A program made the translations under genes and the position numbers. The notes beneath the pieces are model-generated. The model was given only the letters and a program-made list of their open reading frames with translations. It made no database searches and was not told the origin of the DNA. 64,000 nucleotides of DNA from Betaproteobacteria bacterium SCN2 (GTDB lineage Bacteria > Pseudomonadota > Gammaproteobacteria > Burkholderiales > Thiobacillaceae), in assembly GCA_008923285.1 (NCBI GenBank), contig WBSG01000007.1, positions 124,001 through 188,000 on the forward strand, read 5' to 3'. Positions 15,918 through 23,966 of the stretch are shown here, piece after piece (the first letter of the stretch is position 1; every line of letters begins with the position of its first letter).

Positions 15918-17147
15918 ATGGCCTACTTCGCCTACAAAGCCCGCAATGCGCGCGGCGAACTGATCCAGGGCGTGCTCGAAAGCGCCGACAGCGGCGCCGT
16001 TGCCGACCAGTTGTTCAACACCGGCGTGACGCCGGTCGAGATCAGGGAAACGCAGAAGCCCTCCGCTGGCGACTCGGGCGGCTGGTGGCAGCGCCTGACC
16101 GAGCAGAAGGTGCGCCCGCTCGACGTGCAACTGTTCAGCCGCCAGATGTACACCCTGCTCAAGGCCGGCGTGCCGATCATGCGCGGCCTCGCCGGACTGC
16201 AGGAATCCGCCGGCAACCAGGCCTTCGGCCGCGTGCTGCAGGACACGCGCGAATCGCTCGATTCGGGCCGCGAGCTTTCGGCCAGCCTGCGCCGCCACCC
16301 GGACGTCTTCAATCCCTTCTACGTCAGCATGGTGCGCGTGGGCGAAACCACGGGCCGCCTCGACGAGGTGTTCCTGCATCTGTTCGACCACCTCGAATTC
16401 GAGCGCGACATGAAAAGCCGCGTGCGCACGGCCATGCGCTATCCGCTGTTCGTCATCATCGCCATGCTCGCGGCCATCGCCGTGATCAACCTGTTCGTCA
16501 TCCCCGCCTTCGCCAGGGTCTATGCCGGCTTCAACGCCGAGCTGCCGCTGGTCACCCGTATGCTCATCGCCGCTTCCGAGTTCAGCGTGCGCTTCTGGCC
16601 GGTTATTCTCGCCGCCATCGCCGCAGCCGTCCTCGCCTTCCGCATGTACATCGCCACCGCCAACGGCAGGTATCGCTGGGACAAGGCCAAGCTGCGCCTG
16701 CCGATCATGGGCAAGATCCTGCTGAAAAGCGCGCTGGCGCGTTTCGCGCGCAGCTTCTCGCTGGCCGGCCGCAGCGGCGTGCCGGTGCTGCAAAGCCTCA
16801 ACGTGGTGGCGCAGACCGTGGACAACAAATACATCGAAAGCCGCATCGAGCAGATGCGCGACGGCGTCGAGCGCGGCGAAAGCATTCTGCGCACCGCCGC
16901 CACCACCGGCGTGTTCACCCCCGTGGTGCTGCAGATGATCGCCGTGGGCGAGGAAACCGGCGAGCTCGACAGCCTCATGGGCGAAGTCGCCGACATGTAC
17001 GAGCGCGAAGTCGACTACGAGTTGAAGACCCTTTCCGCCCAGATCGAGCCCATCCTCATCCTCATGCTCGGCGTGCTGGTGCTGATCCTCGCGCTCGGCG
17101 TGTTCCTGCCGATCTGGGACCTGGGCAGTGTCGTCCTGAAGAAGTGA
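15918..17147 (+). CDS. mshG: MSHA-type pilus inner-membrane platform protein
   Basis: The 409-residue protein is a GspF/PilC-type platform protein. It has two homologous T2SS-F domains of about 120 residues (the first includes FSRQMYTLLKAGVPIMRGL, the second FARSFSLAGRSGVPVLQSL) and three membrane segments near residues 175-195, 220-240 and 375-400. It sits in the inner membrane and couples the MshE motor to pilin addition. The ATG at 15918 gives the normal family start MAYFAYKARNARGE. The ribosome-binding region lies within the T-rich repeat of the inserted element (GCATCAATA), so the insertion may have changed its translation. Confidence 0.94.
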   Translation: MAYFAYKARNARGELIQGVLESADSGAVADQLFNTGVTPVEIRETQKPSAGDSGGWWQRLTEQKVRPLDVQLFSRQMYTLLKAGVPIMRGLAGLQESAGNQAFGRVLQDTRESLDSGRELSASLRRHPDVFNPFYVSMVRVGETTGRLDEVFLHLFDHLEFERDMKSRVRTAMRYPLFVIIAMLAAIAVINLFVIPAFARVYAGFNAELPLVTRMLIAASEFSVRFWPVILAAIAAAVLAFRMYIATANGRYRWDKAKLRLPIMGKILLKSALARFARSFSLAGRSGVPVLQSLNVVAQTVDNKYIESRIEQMRDGVERGESILRTAATTGVFTPVVLQMIAVGEETGELDSLMGEVADMYEREVDYELKTLSAQIEPILILMLGVLVLILALGVFLPIWDLGSVVLKK

Positions 17148-17160
17148 GCGCGAAGGCAAA

Positions 17161-17246
17161 ACTTGACCACGGAGGACACGGGGCAGACAAGCTGCGAAAG
17201 CAAGCTTTCGCTTGCCCCGATTTCCCCCGTGCACCCCGTGGCTGAA
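17161..17246. repeat. Dispersed inverted-repeat remnant
   Basis: CCACGGAGGACACGGGG near 17165 and CCCCCGTGCACCCCGTGG near 17225 are near-complementary ends enclosing a perfect inner hairpin (GCGAAAGCAAGCTTTCGC). Sequences of this CCACGGAGGACACGG type are common dispersed noncoding repeats. Related pieces occur at 13490 and 30531 in this window. Confidence 0.5.
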
Positions 17247-17260
17247 CGCTTTGCATCCTC

Positions 17261-17779
17261 ATGACCGCACTTGAAAGGCAAACCGGCTCCACCCTGCTGG
17301 AACTGGCCGTGGCGGGCGCCATCATCGGCGTGCTGGTGGCGGTCCTGCTGGACCAGTTGATGCGCTACCAGGAAATCGCCGAAAAGACGGTCATGGAAAC
17401 CACGGTCATCAACATGCGCACCGGGCTCAAGTGGCGCATGGCCGAACTGATGGCCAGTGACAGGATGCAGGACCTCGGCGCCGTGGCGCAGGAAAACCCC
17501 GTCGACTGGCTGGCCGCGCCACCGCCCAACTACCTGGGGCCGCTGACCGCCCCGGCCCCGGACACGATCCCGCCGGGCAGCTGGTATTACGACACCGAAA
17601 GCCGGCAGCTCGTCTATCGCCCCGACCGCGCCCGCCACCTCAAGCCGGGGCCGGACGGGGAAAAGCTCATCCGCTTCCGTGTCACCGCCACGACACACCC
17701 GGCCGAAAAAGGCCGCCCTCCGCGGGTGGAAGGCGTGACTTTGTCTCCGGTTGTCCCGTATGATTGGCCGGTATTCTGA
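17261..17779 (+). CDS. Type IV pilin-like protein, probable MshB
   Basis: The 172-residue protein has a short basic leader (MTALERQTG) followed by [20 protein letters not shown], a type III prepilin signal with glutamate at mature position 5. Serine replaces the usual phenylalanine at position 1, which is uncommon but tolerated by prepilin peptidases. The rest is a globular head rich in prolines with a [14 protein letters not shown] segment. Its place between the platform gene and the major pilins matches mshB, an accessory or minor pilin, but sequence alone does not fix the subtype. The gene follows mshG by 113 bases that contain a dispersed repeat. Confidence 0.75.
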   Translation: MTALERQTGSTLLELAVAGAIIGVLVAVLLDQLMRYQEIAEKTVMETTVINMRTGLKWRMAELMASDRMQDLGAVAQENPVDWLAAPPPNYLGPLTAPAPDTIPPGSWYYDTESRQLVYRPDRARHLKPGPDGEKLIRFRVTATTHPAEKGRPPRVEGVTLSPVVPYDWPVF

Positions 17780-17826
17780 TGCAAGGGTTCGGCGACAGGC
17801 CCGGCCTGCACGGGGAGAAAAAGATA

Positions 17827-18297
17827 ATGAACAGGCAACAATCCGGCTTCACCCTCATCGAACTGGTCGTCGTCATCGCCATCATCGGCATCCTGGCGGC
17901 CACCGCCCTGCCGCGCTACGTCAACATGCAGTCGCAGGCGCGCGCCGCCAAGGCCCAGGCCATCTACGGCTCCATCAAGTCGGCCGCCGCACTGGCGCGC
18001 GCCAACTGCATGGTCGACCTCGCTGGCCTCACCAACCCCAGCACCTGCACGACGACCGGCGGCACCACCAACATGGACGGCATCGCGGTGGAAATGGTCA
18101 ACCAGTACCCGGCCGCGACCGTCGGCGGCATCATCGCCGCCGCCCAGCTCAACGCCGGTGCCGACGGCCTCAGCATCACCGCCGGCAACCCCACCGTGGT
18201 CGGCATCAACGGCGGCACCAGCTGCAGCATCTCCTACGCTGCGGCGACCGCAGGCCCGACGGCCCCCGTCATCACCCTGGACATCAGCGCCTGCTAG
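17827..18297 (+). CDS. MSHA-type pilin (first of two tandem copies)
   Basis: The product is a 156-residue prepilin: leader MNRQQSG, cleavage before [25 protein letters not shown], glutamate at position 5, and a globular domain with three cysteines plus a C-terminal cysteine (SAC) that probably closes a disulfide loop. It resembles MshA pilins. The ATG at 17827 follows GGGGAGAAAAAGATA, a strong ribosome-binding site; in-frame starts upstream would lengthen the leader abnormally. It is followed by a second pilin gene with its own promoter, so this copy may be a minor component, or the two may form alternative fibres. Confidence 0.88.
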   Translation: MNRQQSGFTLIELVVVIAIIGILAATALPRYVNMQSQARAAKAQAIYGSIKSAAALARANCMVDLAGLTNPSTCTTTGGTTNMDGIAVEMVNQYPAATVGGIIAAAQLNAGADGLSITAGNPTVVGINGGTSCSISYAAATAGPTAPVITLDISAC

Positions 18298-18331
18298 TGG
18301 GAAAAGACTAAAAAAAGACCCTATCCCCCCC

Positions 18332-18358
18332 TAAAGAATTAGCGTCCCGAGACGATAA
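18332..18358 (+). promoter_or_regulatory. Sigma-28 (FliA) promoter of the major pilin gene
   Basis: TAAAGAAT at 18332-18339, an 11-base spacer and GACGATAA at 18351-18358 match the flagellar sigma-28 consensus TAAAGTTT-N11-GCCGATAA at six of eight and seven of eight positions, with the exact canonical spacing. Transcription would start about 60 bases before the pilin ATG at 18427. Confidence 0.72.
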
Positions 18359-18372
18359 AATGACCGAGGCAA

Positions 18373-18387
18373 TGGGCGCAGCGCCCA
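18373..18387 (+). other. Leader hairpin of the major pilin mRNA
   Basis: TGGGCGC and GCGCCCA flank a single A, giving a perfect short inverted repeat close to the predicted transcription start. It could protect the 5' end of the mRNA or be an operator. Confidence 0.4.
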
Positions 18388-18426
18388 GTGTCGAGCGAAT
18401 ACAGATTTTTTTACCTGGAGAAAACA

Positions 18427-18798
18427 ATGCGGAGCACTCAAAAAGGTTTCACCTTGATCGAACTGGTCGTGGTGATCGTCATTCTCGGCATCCTGGCGGC
18501 CACCGCCCTGCCCAAGTTCATCGATCTGTCCGGTGAAGCCTCCCAGGCGGCGACCGAAGGCGTCGCCGGCGCGGTCAGCTCCGCCTCGTCCATCAACTAC
18601 GCCGCCAAGAAGGCCGGCAATAGCGGCGCAGTGGTCGTCGACGACTGCGCCGACGGCCTCGGCCTGGTGTCCGGTGTCGATGCCGCTGTCTACAGCATCG
18701 CAGGCGGCGCCATCGGTGACGGCGCGACTGTTTCCTGCACCGTCACCAGCACCGAAGGCGGCAGCGCCACTGCCTACGTCATCGGCGCCGGCAGCTGA
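18427..18798 (+). CDS. mshA: MSHA-type major pilin (second copy)
   Basis: The 123-residue prepilin has the leader MRSTQKG and mature N-terminus [20 protein letters not shown], with glutamate at position 5. The small head contains two cysteines (VDDCADG and VSCTVT) that likely form the pilin disulfide. CTGGAGAAAACA precedes the ATG. A sigma-28-type promoter lies 69-95 bases upstream and a strong terminator about 48 bases downstream, so it can be expressed as a short abundant transcript, as expected for the major fibre subunit. It is the best mshA candidate of the two pilin genes. Confidence 0.9.
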   Translation: MRSTQKGFTLIELVVVIVILGILAATALPKFIDLSGEASQAATEGVAGAVSSASSINYAAKKAGNSGAVVVDDCADGLGLVSGVDAAVYSIAGGAIGDGATVSCTVTSTEGGSATAYVIGAGS

Positions 18799-18845
18799 TA
18801 GAGCCTGAAGCCGCGCCGGTTCCGCCGGTGCCATCCTCAAAGAAC

Positions 18846-18874
18846 ACGGGGCGCGGCAGCGCCCCGTTTCTTGT
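18846..18874 (+). terminator. Terminator after the major pilin gene, inside the MSHA operon
   Basis: ACGGGGCGC (18846-18854), loop GGCA, GCGCCCCGT (18859-18867), then TTCTTGTT. The nine-pair stem is perfect. Read-through would give lower expression of the minor pilin genes. Confidence 0.85.
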
Positions 18875-18908
18875 TCGGATCCCGCGCAATCCTGGACGGC
18901 AGACATCG

Positions 18909-19367
18909 ATGCGAAGCCCGGCATTTGCCAGAACCTCCGGCTTTACCCTGCTCGAGCTCATCGTGATCATCGGCATCATCGGCATTCTGGCCGTGGTCGC
19001 CCTGCCGCGCCTGCAGCAGGACGAAGGCTTCAAGCAACGCGCCTTCCACGACCAGACCCTGGCCGCGCTGCGCTACGCGCAGAAGGCCGCCATCGCCCAG
19101 CGCCGCACGGTGTGCGTGACGGCCGGCGCCAGCGGACTCACGCTGAGCATCGCCAGCGCGGCCGGCAGCGCCAGCTGCAACACCAGCCTCGCCGGCCCCG
19201 GCGGCGGCAGCCCGTATGCGCTGACGGCGCCTGCCGGGGTGAGCTACGCCGCCGCCGCCAGCTTCAGCTTCAACGCCCTCGGCCAGCCCGGCGCCGCGCA
19301 GACCTTCCAGGTCGATGGCATGGCGGAGATCATCACGGTGGAGGCGGGGACGGGCTATGTCCATTAG
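18909..19367 (+). CDS. mshC: Minor pilin, MshC/GspH-like
   Basis: The 152-residue protein has a prepilin signal, SG followed by FTLLELIVIIGIIGILAVVALPRL, and then a GspH/FimT-like domain with LAALRYAQKAAIAQRRTVCV. That segment is typical of the minor pilins that prime fibre assembly. Two cysteines (TVCVTAG and ASCNTS) may form a disulfide. It is the first gene after the internal terminator. Its end overlaps the next gene by 11 bases, and the following genes overlap in the same way, so mshC-D-O-P-Q are translated as a coupled block. The symbol follows order in the MSHA locus. Confidence 0.82.
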   Translation: MRSPAFARTSGFTLLELIVIIGIIGILAVVALPRLQQDEGFKQRAFHDQTLAALRYAQKAAIAQRRTVCVTAGASGLTLSIASAAGSASCNTSLAGPGGGSPYALTAPAGVSYAAAASFSFNALGQPGAAQTFQVDGMAEIITVEAGTGYVH

Positions 19368-19815
19368 GCGGCAGGCCGGCATCAGCCTGGTCGAACTGAT
19401 CCTCTTCATCGTCATCGTCAGCATCGGGCTCGCCGGCATCCTGTCGGTGATGAACCTCACCACCCGCCACAGCGCCGATCCCATGGTGCGCAAGCAGGCG
19501 CTCGCCGCCGCCGAATCGCTGATGGAGGAAATCGCCCTCAAGAACTTCAGCGATCCGGACGGTTCCGAAGCCGGCGAAACCCGCCCCAGCTTCGACGACA
19601 TCGACGACTATCACGGCTACAGTTCGAACGGCATCCGGGACATCAACGAAACGCCGATCGGCGCGCTCGCCGACTACCAGGTCAGCGTTGCCGTGACGGC
19701 TGCGGCCCTCGGCGGCATCGCCGCCGGTGAGGCCCTGCGCATCACCGTCACCGTCAGCGGCCCGGGCGGCGAGTCGATCACGCTTGACGGCTATCGCACC
19801 AACTATGCGCCATAA
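19357..19815 (+). CDS. mshD: Minor pilin, MshD-like
   Basis: The 152-residue protein has the leader MSIRRQAG and mature start ISLVELILFIVIVSIGLAGIL, with glutamate at position 5, as in the GspI/PilV-type minor pilins. The segment QALAAAESLMEEIALKNF is the typical GspI-like helix, and the remainder (DDIDDYHGYSS, then LADYQVSVAV) matches MshD-type proteins. The start codon lies within the end of mshC and the stop overlaps mshO, which points to coupled translation. Confidence 0.82.
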   Translation: MSIRRQAGISLVELILFIVIVSIGLAGILSVMNLTTRHSADPMVRKQALAAAESLMEEIALKNFSDPDGSEAGETRPSFDDIDDYHGYSSNGIRDINETPIGALADYQVSVAVTAAALGGIAAGEALRITVTVSGPGGESITLDGYRTNYAP

Positions 19816-20638
19816 GCCCGCGCGCCCCTTCGCGATGAAGCAGTCCGCCGGGTTCACCCTGCTGGAACTGATCGTCGTCATCACCATCACCGCCATCATC
19901 GCGGCCGTGGTGGCGGTATTCATCCGCGCGCCGGTGGACAGCTATGTCGACAGCGCGCGCCGGGCCGAGCTCAGCGACACCGCCGACACTGCGCTGCGCC
20001 GCATGGCGCGCGACTTGCGCCTGGCGCTGCCGAACAGCGTGCGCGTCAGCGGCAGCGCCGTCGAATTCCTGCAAACCCGCACCGGCGGGCGCTACCGTGC
20101 CGAAGGCGACGGCGGCGCCACGCCAGCCGATGTGCTGGATTTCGCCACCGCCGACACCGCCTTCGACGTGCTCGGCACGCTCAGCAACACGCCCGTGGCG
20201 GGCGACCTGGTGGTGGTCTACAACCTCGGCATCAACGGCTCGGACGCCTATGCCGACGACAACACCGCGCAGGTGGCCGGCGTCACCGGCAACACGATCT
20301 CGATCGCCGCCAAGCGCTTCCCCTTCGAGTCGCCCGCCAGCCGCTTTCATGTCGTCAGCGGCCCGGTCAGCTATGTCTGCTCCGGCGTCGGCCTGGTCAA
20401 TGGCAACGGCACCGGCACCCTGCGCCTGCACTGGGGCTACGTCAAGACCGCTGCACAAAACGTCCCGCCCGCCGGCGGCAGCAGCGCCCTGCTGGCGCAG
20501 CATGTCAGCGCCTGCGGCTTCGTCTACCAGCAGGGCGTCACCGCGCGCAGCGGCCTGGTCTCCATGCAACTGCAGATCACCGAGGGCGGCGAGTCGGTAT
20601 CGCTTTATCATGAGGTGCATGTGCCCAATGTGCCCTAG
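19805..20638 (+). CDS. mshO: Minor pilin, MshO/GspJ-like
   Basis: The 277-residue protein has a prepilin signal ending in SAG before FTLLELIVVITITAIIAAVV, followed by the GspJ-like helix DTADTALRRMARDLRLALPNS and a large beta-rich head. This is the layout of MshO, the largest of the MSHA minor pilins. The ATG at 19805 overlaps the previous gene by 11 bases; an ATG at 19835 (MKQSAGF) would give a shorter leader closer to the normal length and is a fair alternative. The stop codon overlaps the next gene. Confidence 0.82.
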   Translation: MRHKPARPFAMKQSAGFTLLELIVVITITAIIAAVVAVFIRAPVDSYVDSARRAELSDTADTALRRMARDLRLALPNSVRVSGSAVEFLQTRTGGRYRAEGDGGATPADVLDFATADTAFDVLGTLSNTPVAGDLVVVYNLGINGSDAYADDNTAQVAGVTGNTISIAAKRFPFESPASRFHVVSGPVSYVCSGVGLVNGNGTGTLRLHWGYVKTAAQNVPPAGGSSALLAQHVSACGFVYQQGVTARSGLVSMQLQITEGGESVSLYHEVHVPNVP

Positions 20639-21017
20639 AACGCCCGCCCTGCCCGGCCTCCAGCGCGGCTTCGCGCTGGGAACGGCGATTTTCCTGCTGC
20701 TGGTGCTGACCGCCCTCGGCGCGGCCATGCTGACCTTCTCTTCCGCCCAGCACGCCGGCTCCGCCATGGACGTGCAGGGCGCGCGTGCGCTCCAGGCCGC
20801 CCGCGCCGGCATCGAATGGGGCGCCTACCAGGCGCTGCGCGGCGCCGGTTGCACGGGCGGCAGCCTGACGCTGGGCGATTTCAGCGTAACCGTGACGGCC
20901 AGCGCGACGGCCAGCGGCGCGCTGACCGCCTGCCAGATCACCTCGACTGCGGCCACCGGCGTCACCGGCCAGATCAGCCGGGTGGAGCGCCAGTTGCAGG
21001 CGACGGTGGTGAAATGA
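20628..21017 (+). CDS. mshP: MshP-like pilus protein
   Basis: The 129-residue protein has RGFALGTAIFLLLVLTALGAAML, a prepilin-like hydrophobic segment that lacks the glutamate at position 5, as is usual for MshP and PilX-type components. The helix continues with ARALQAARAGIEWGAYQAL, which is characteristic of this group, and the head holds two cysteines (GAGCTGG and LTACQIT). It overlaps mshO by 11 bases and its stop codon overlaps the start of the large MshQ-like gene by four bases (ATGA). Confidence 0.82.
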   Translation: MCPRTPALPGLQRGFALGTAIFLLLVLTALGAAMLTFSSAQHAGSAMDVQGARALQAARAGIEWGAYQALRGAGCTGGSLTLGDFSVTVTASATASGALTACQITSTAATGVTGQISRVERQLQATVVK

Positions 21018-23827
21018 GCATGACGCGATTCCACCGCTGGCTGCCGGCCTGCATCGCCCTGCTCCTGCTGGCGCTGGCAGCAACAGCCCGCGCCGACATC
21101 GTTCTGGTCGGCGCCACCTCGGCAGGCTCGGCCAACACCACCAGCCAGGCGCTGAATGTTCCCGCCGGGGTGGCCGCGGGCAATATCCTGATCGCACAGA
21201 TCGCCGTGCGCGGCGGCTCGGGCACCACCATCACTCCGCCCGCCGGCTGGACGACGATACTGGTCAACAACAGCGGCACCATCATCCGCCAGGGCATCTA
21301 CTACCGCATCGCCGATGGAACCGAGCCGGCCAGCTACAGCTTCGACATCAGTCCGCAGCAGCGGGCGGCGGCGGCCATGGTCGCCTACAGTGGCGTCGAC
21401 GGCACCAACCCGATCAATGCCTCCTCCACCCGCACCAATGCCAGGTCCACCTCGGTAATCGCCAACGGCGTCACCACCACCGTGGCCGATGCGATGCTCG
21501 TCGGCCTGTTCGCCGCATCTCATGCCACTTCCTTCACCCCGCCAGGCGGCATGACCGAGCAGGCCGACCAGAACGGCGGCGCAGGACCGAATGGTGCAGC
21601 GGTACATATCGCCGATCAACTTCTGGCCGCCACAGGCGCTTCGGGCACTAGGACCGCCACCGCGGCCAACGCCGCCGTCAACATCGGCTCGCTCATCGCG
21701 CTGAAGCCCGCCACCGATCTCGACCACGTCCGCATCGAACACAGCGGCTCCGGCCTCACCTGCACGCCTTCCTCGATCACGATCAAGGCCTGTTCCGATG
21801 CCGCCTGCACCACGCTCTACACTGGCGGCGTCACCGGCAACCTCACCTGGGCAGGCGCGCCCGGCGGCAGCGTGGCATTCGCGACCGGCGCCACCGGCCA
21901 GGCCACGGTCAACCTCAGCGTGCTCACGCCGCAGACTGTCACCCTCGGCACCAGCTCGGTTTCGATCACACCTTCCGGCACCAGCCCGCAGTGCTACGTC
22001 GGCGCCTCGGCGAACTGCAGCCATGTCTTCGCCGACACCGGCTTCATTTTTTCCAGCATCCCCACGCAGACGGCAGGCGTGACTTCGGGCAGCCTGACCA
22101 TCCGGGCAGTGAAGAAGGCCGACAATTCCGCCGCCTGCACCGGCCTGTTCAGCGGCAACGTGGCGCTCGACATGGCCTCGCAGTGCGTCAACCCGACCAC
22201 TTGCGCCGGCAGGCAGGTGACGATCAACGCCACCGCCATCGCCAGCAACCCGGCCTCGGGCATTGTCGGCTACACGCCGGTGACGCTCAACTTTGGCGCC
22301 AACTCGACCGCGACGTTCACGCTCAACTATCCCGACGTGGGCGCGATGAGTCTGTCCGCGCGCTACCTCCTGGGCGGCAGCAGCTACATGACCGGCAGCA
22401 GCAACAGCTTCGTGGTCAAGCCTTACGGTTTTGCGGTATCGGACATCAAGCGCACGGCAGACGGTTTCGCCAACCCGGCTGCAGCCGATGCCACCGGACC
22501 AGCGTTCATCAAGGCCGGCGCAGGCTTCAGTGCCACGGTAAGCGCGCTCGCCTACAACGCGTCGGGGAACATGACCGCCCCCAACTACGGCCGCGAAATC
22601 GTGCCGGAAGGCGTGCTGCTGACGTCGGCGCCGGTCGCCGGCCTGGGGCTCACCAACAATCCAGCGCTTGCCAACGGCACCATCGCCGGCAGCGAATTCG
22701 GCAGCGGCGGCATGGTCGGCAGCGACGTCAATGGCGTGGCGACCGTGACCAATCTGGCCTGGAACGAAGTCGGCATCATCACGCTCACGCCCAGCGTGGC
22801 CGACGGCGACTATCTCGGCACCGGCAATGTCACGGGCGCGTCCTCGGCCAACGTGGGGCGCTTCCATCCCGACCATTTCGCGCTTTCGGCGGGAACGATC
22901 GCGAACCGCACCGACATCTCGCCGGCGTGCTCGCCCGCCTCCGCCTTCACCTACATGGACGAGCCCTTCCAGGCCGGTTTCACGCTGACGGCGAAAGGCC
23001 CGTCGCCGGGCAACCTCACGCTGCAGAACTATGCGAATGGCGGAACCGCGGCAAGCAACTTCGCCAAGCTCGCCACCGGCGCGCCGATTCCGGCCGCATT
23101 CGGCATGGCCCTGCTCGACGGCAGCACGGACCTGAGTTCCCGACTGGACGGCAGCCTCGGCATCAGCGGCAGCTGGACGGCTGGCGTGCTGAACGCAACC
23201 GCCACGCTGGGCCTTGTCCGCGGCAGCACGCCCGACGGCCCCTACGATGCGATGAAAGTCGGCATCGCGCCGACAGATGACGATGGCGTGACGCTGAGCG
23301 CCTACGACATCGATGTGACCGCGCCGGCAGGCAACGACCATGCCGCAGTCGGCGAGACGCAGATTCGCTTCGGCCGCCTGCGCCTTGGCAACGCGCACGG
23401 CTCGGAACTGCTCGATCTGCCGATTCCGCTTTCCGTCCAGTACTGGAACGGCAGCCAGTTCGCCACCCATGCTGCCGACAACTGCACCCGCCTCAGCAGT
23501 TCCAGCATCGGCCTTGGCAACTACACCGGCAGCCTGGCAAGCGGCGAGACCAGCGTGAGCCCGGCCACGATCAGTTTCGCCGCCGGCGTCGGCGCCCTGA
23601 CACTGACCAGGCCGGGCAGCGGCAACAGCGGCAGCGTCGATGTCTGCGTCGACCTCGGCAGCGACCCCGCCGGTGGCACCACCTGCTCGGCGGCCAGCGC
23701 CAGCATGTCCTACCTGCAGGGCAAGTGGGCGCCCGGCACGAACTGGGACAACGATCCGCGGGCGCGCGCCACCTTCGGCGTCTACAAAAACGCCAACGAA
23801 TTCATTTATCTGCGGGAGATGTATTGA
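21014..23827 (+). CDS. mshQ: Large exported MshQ-like protein, DUF6701-type
   Basis: The 937-residue protein has a signal peptide (CIALLLLALAATARA) and no later membrane segment. Residues about 28-235 look like a beta-sandwich domain; the middle has repeated Ser/Thr/Gly-rich beta segments with paired cysteines (for example KACSDAACTTLY and TTCAGRQ); and the C-terminal 500 residues match the DUF6701 region of MshQ proteins, with FHPDHFALS, GRLRLGNAHGSELLDLPIP and VQYWNGSQF. MshQ proteins close MSHA operons and are thought to be surface-exposed, perhaps as a tip adhesin, but function is not proved. It is the largest protein in the locus and the one most likely to define binding specificity. Confidence 0.82.
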   Translation: MSMTRFHRWLPACIALLLLALAATARADIVLVGATSAGSANTTSQALNVPAGVAAGNILIAQIAVRGGSGTTITPPAGWTTILVNNSGTIIRQGIYYRIADGTEPASYSFDISPQQRAAAAMVAYSGVDGTNPINASSTRTNARSTSVIANGVTTTVADAMLVGLFAASHATSFTPPGGMTEQADQNGGAGPNGAAVHIADQLLAATGASGTRTATAANAAVNIGSLIALKPATDLDHVRIEHSGSGLTCTPSSITIKACSDAACTTLYTGGVTGNLTWAGAPGGSVAFATGATGQATVNLSVLTPQTVTLGTSSVSITPSGTSPQCYVGASANCSHVFADTGFIFSSIPTQTAGVTSGSLTIRAVKKADNSAACTGLFSGNVALDMASQCVNPTTCAGRQVTINATAIASNPASGIVGYTPVTLNFGANSTATFTLNYPDVGAMSLSARYLLGGSSYMTGSSNSFVVKPYGFAVSDIKRTADGFANPAAADATGPAFIKAGAGFSATVSALAYNASGNMTAPNYGREIVPEGVLLTSAPVAGLGLTNNPALANGTIAGSEFGSGGMVGSDVNGVATVTNLAWNEVGIITLTPSVADGDYLGTGNVTGASSANVGRFHPDHFALSAGTIANRTDISPACSPASAFTYMDEPFQAGFTLTAKGPSPGNLTLQNYANGGTAASNFAKLATGAPIPAAFGMALLDGSTDLSSRLDGSLGISGSWTAGVLNATATLGLVRGSTPDGPYDAMKVGIAPTDDDGVTLSAYDIDVTAPAGNDHAAVGETQIRFGRLRLGNAHGSELLDLPIPLSVQYWNGSQFATHAADNCTRLSSSSIGLGNYTGSLASGETSVSPATISFAAGVGALTLTRPGSGNSGSVDVCVDLGSDPAGGTTCSAASASMSYLQGKWAPGTNWDNDPRARATFGVYKNANEFIYLREMY

Positions 23828-23966
23828 TGAGCCATCTTTTTCGGTCGATTGCAGGCATGGCTAAAAAGTGACAGGCACCGATATCGGCAGGGCATTTCCT
23901 TTTAAAATCAATTGACAGCGATATTTTATTGAATTAGTTTCAAAAAAATTTATAAAGACTGCGGGC
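23828..23966 (+). promoter_or_regulatory. A/T-rich promoter region before the second MSHA gene block
   Basis: This 139-base gap is sharply A/T-rich compared with all surrounding DNA. TTGACA at 23912-23917 is a perfect -35 box, and TTGAAT (23929) with TATAAA (23951-23956, 16-base spacing) is a second good pair. It probably starts a separate transcript for mshI to mshN. The low GC content would suit a silencer such as H-NS/MvaT, which is inference. Confidence 0.55.

Noticed and set aside
20825..23470. 881-residue open frame on the minus strand
   Set aside because: It is antisense to the MshQ-like gene, low in complexity and lacks any domain; long antisense frames are expected in DNA this rich in GC.
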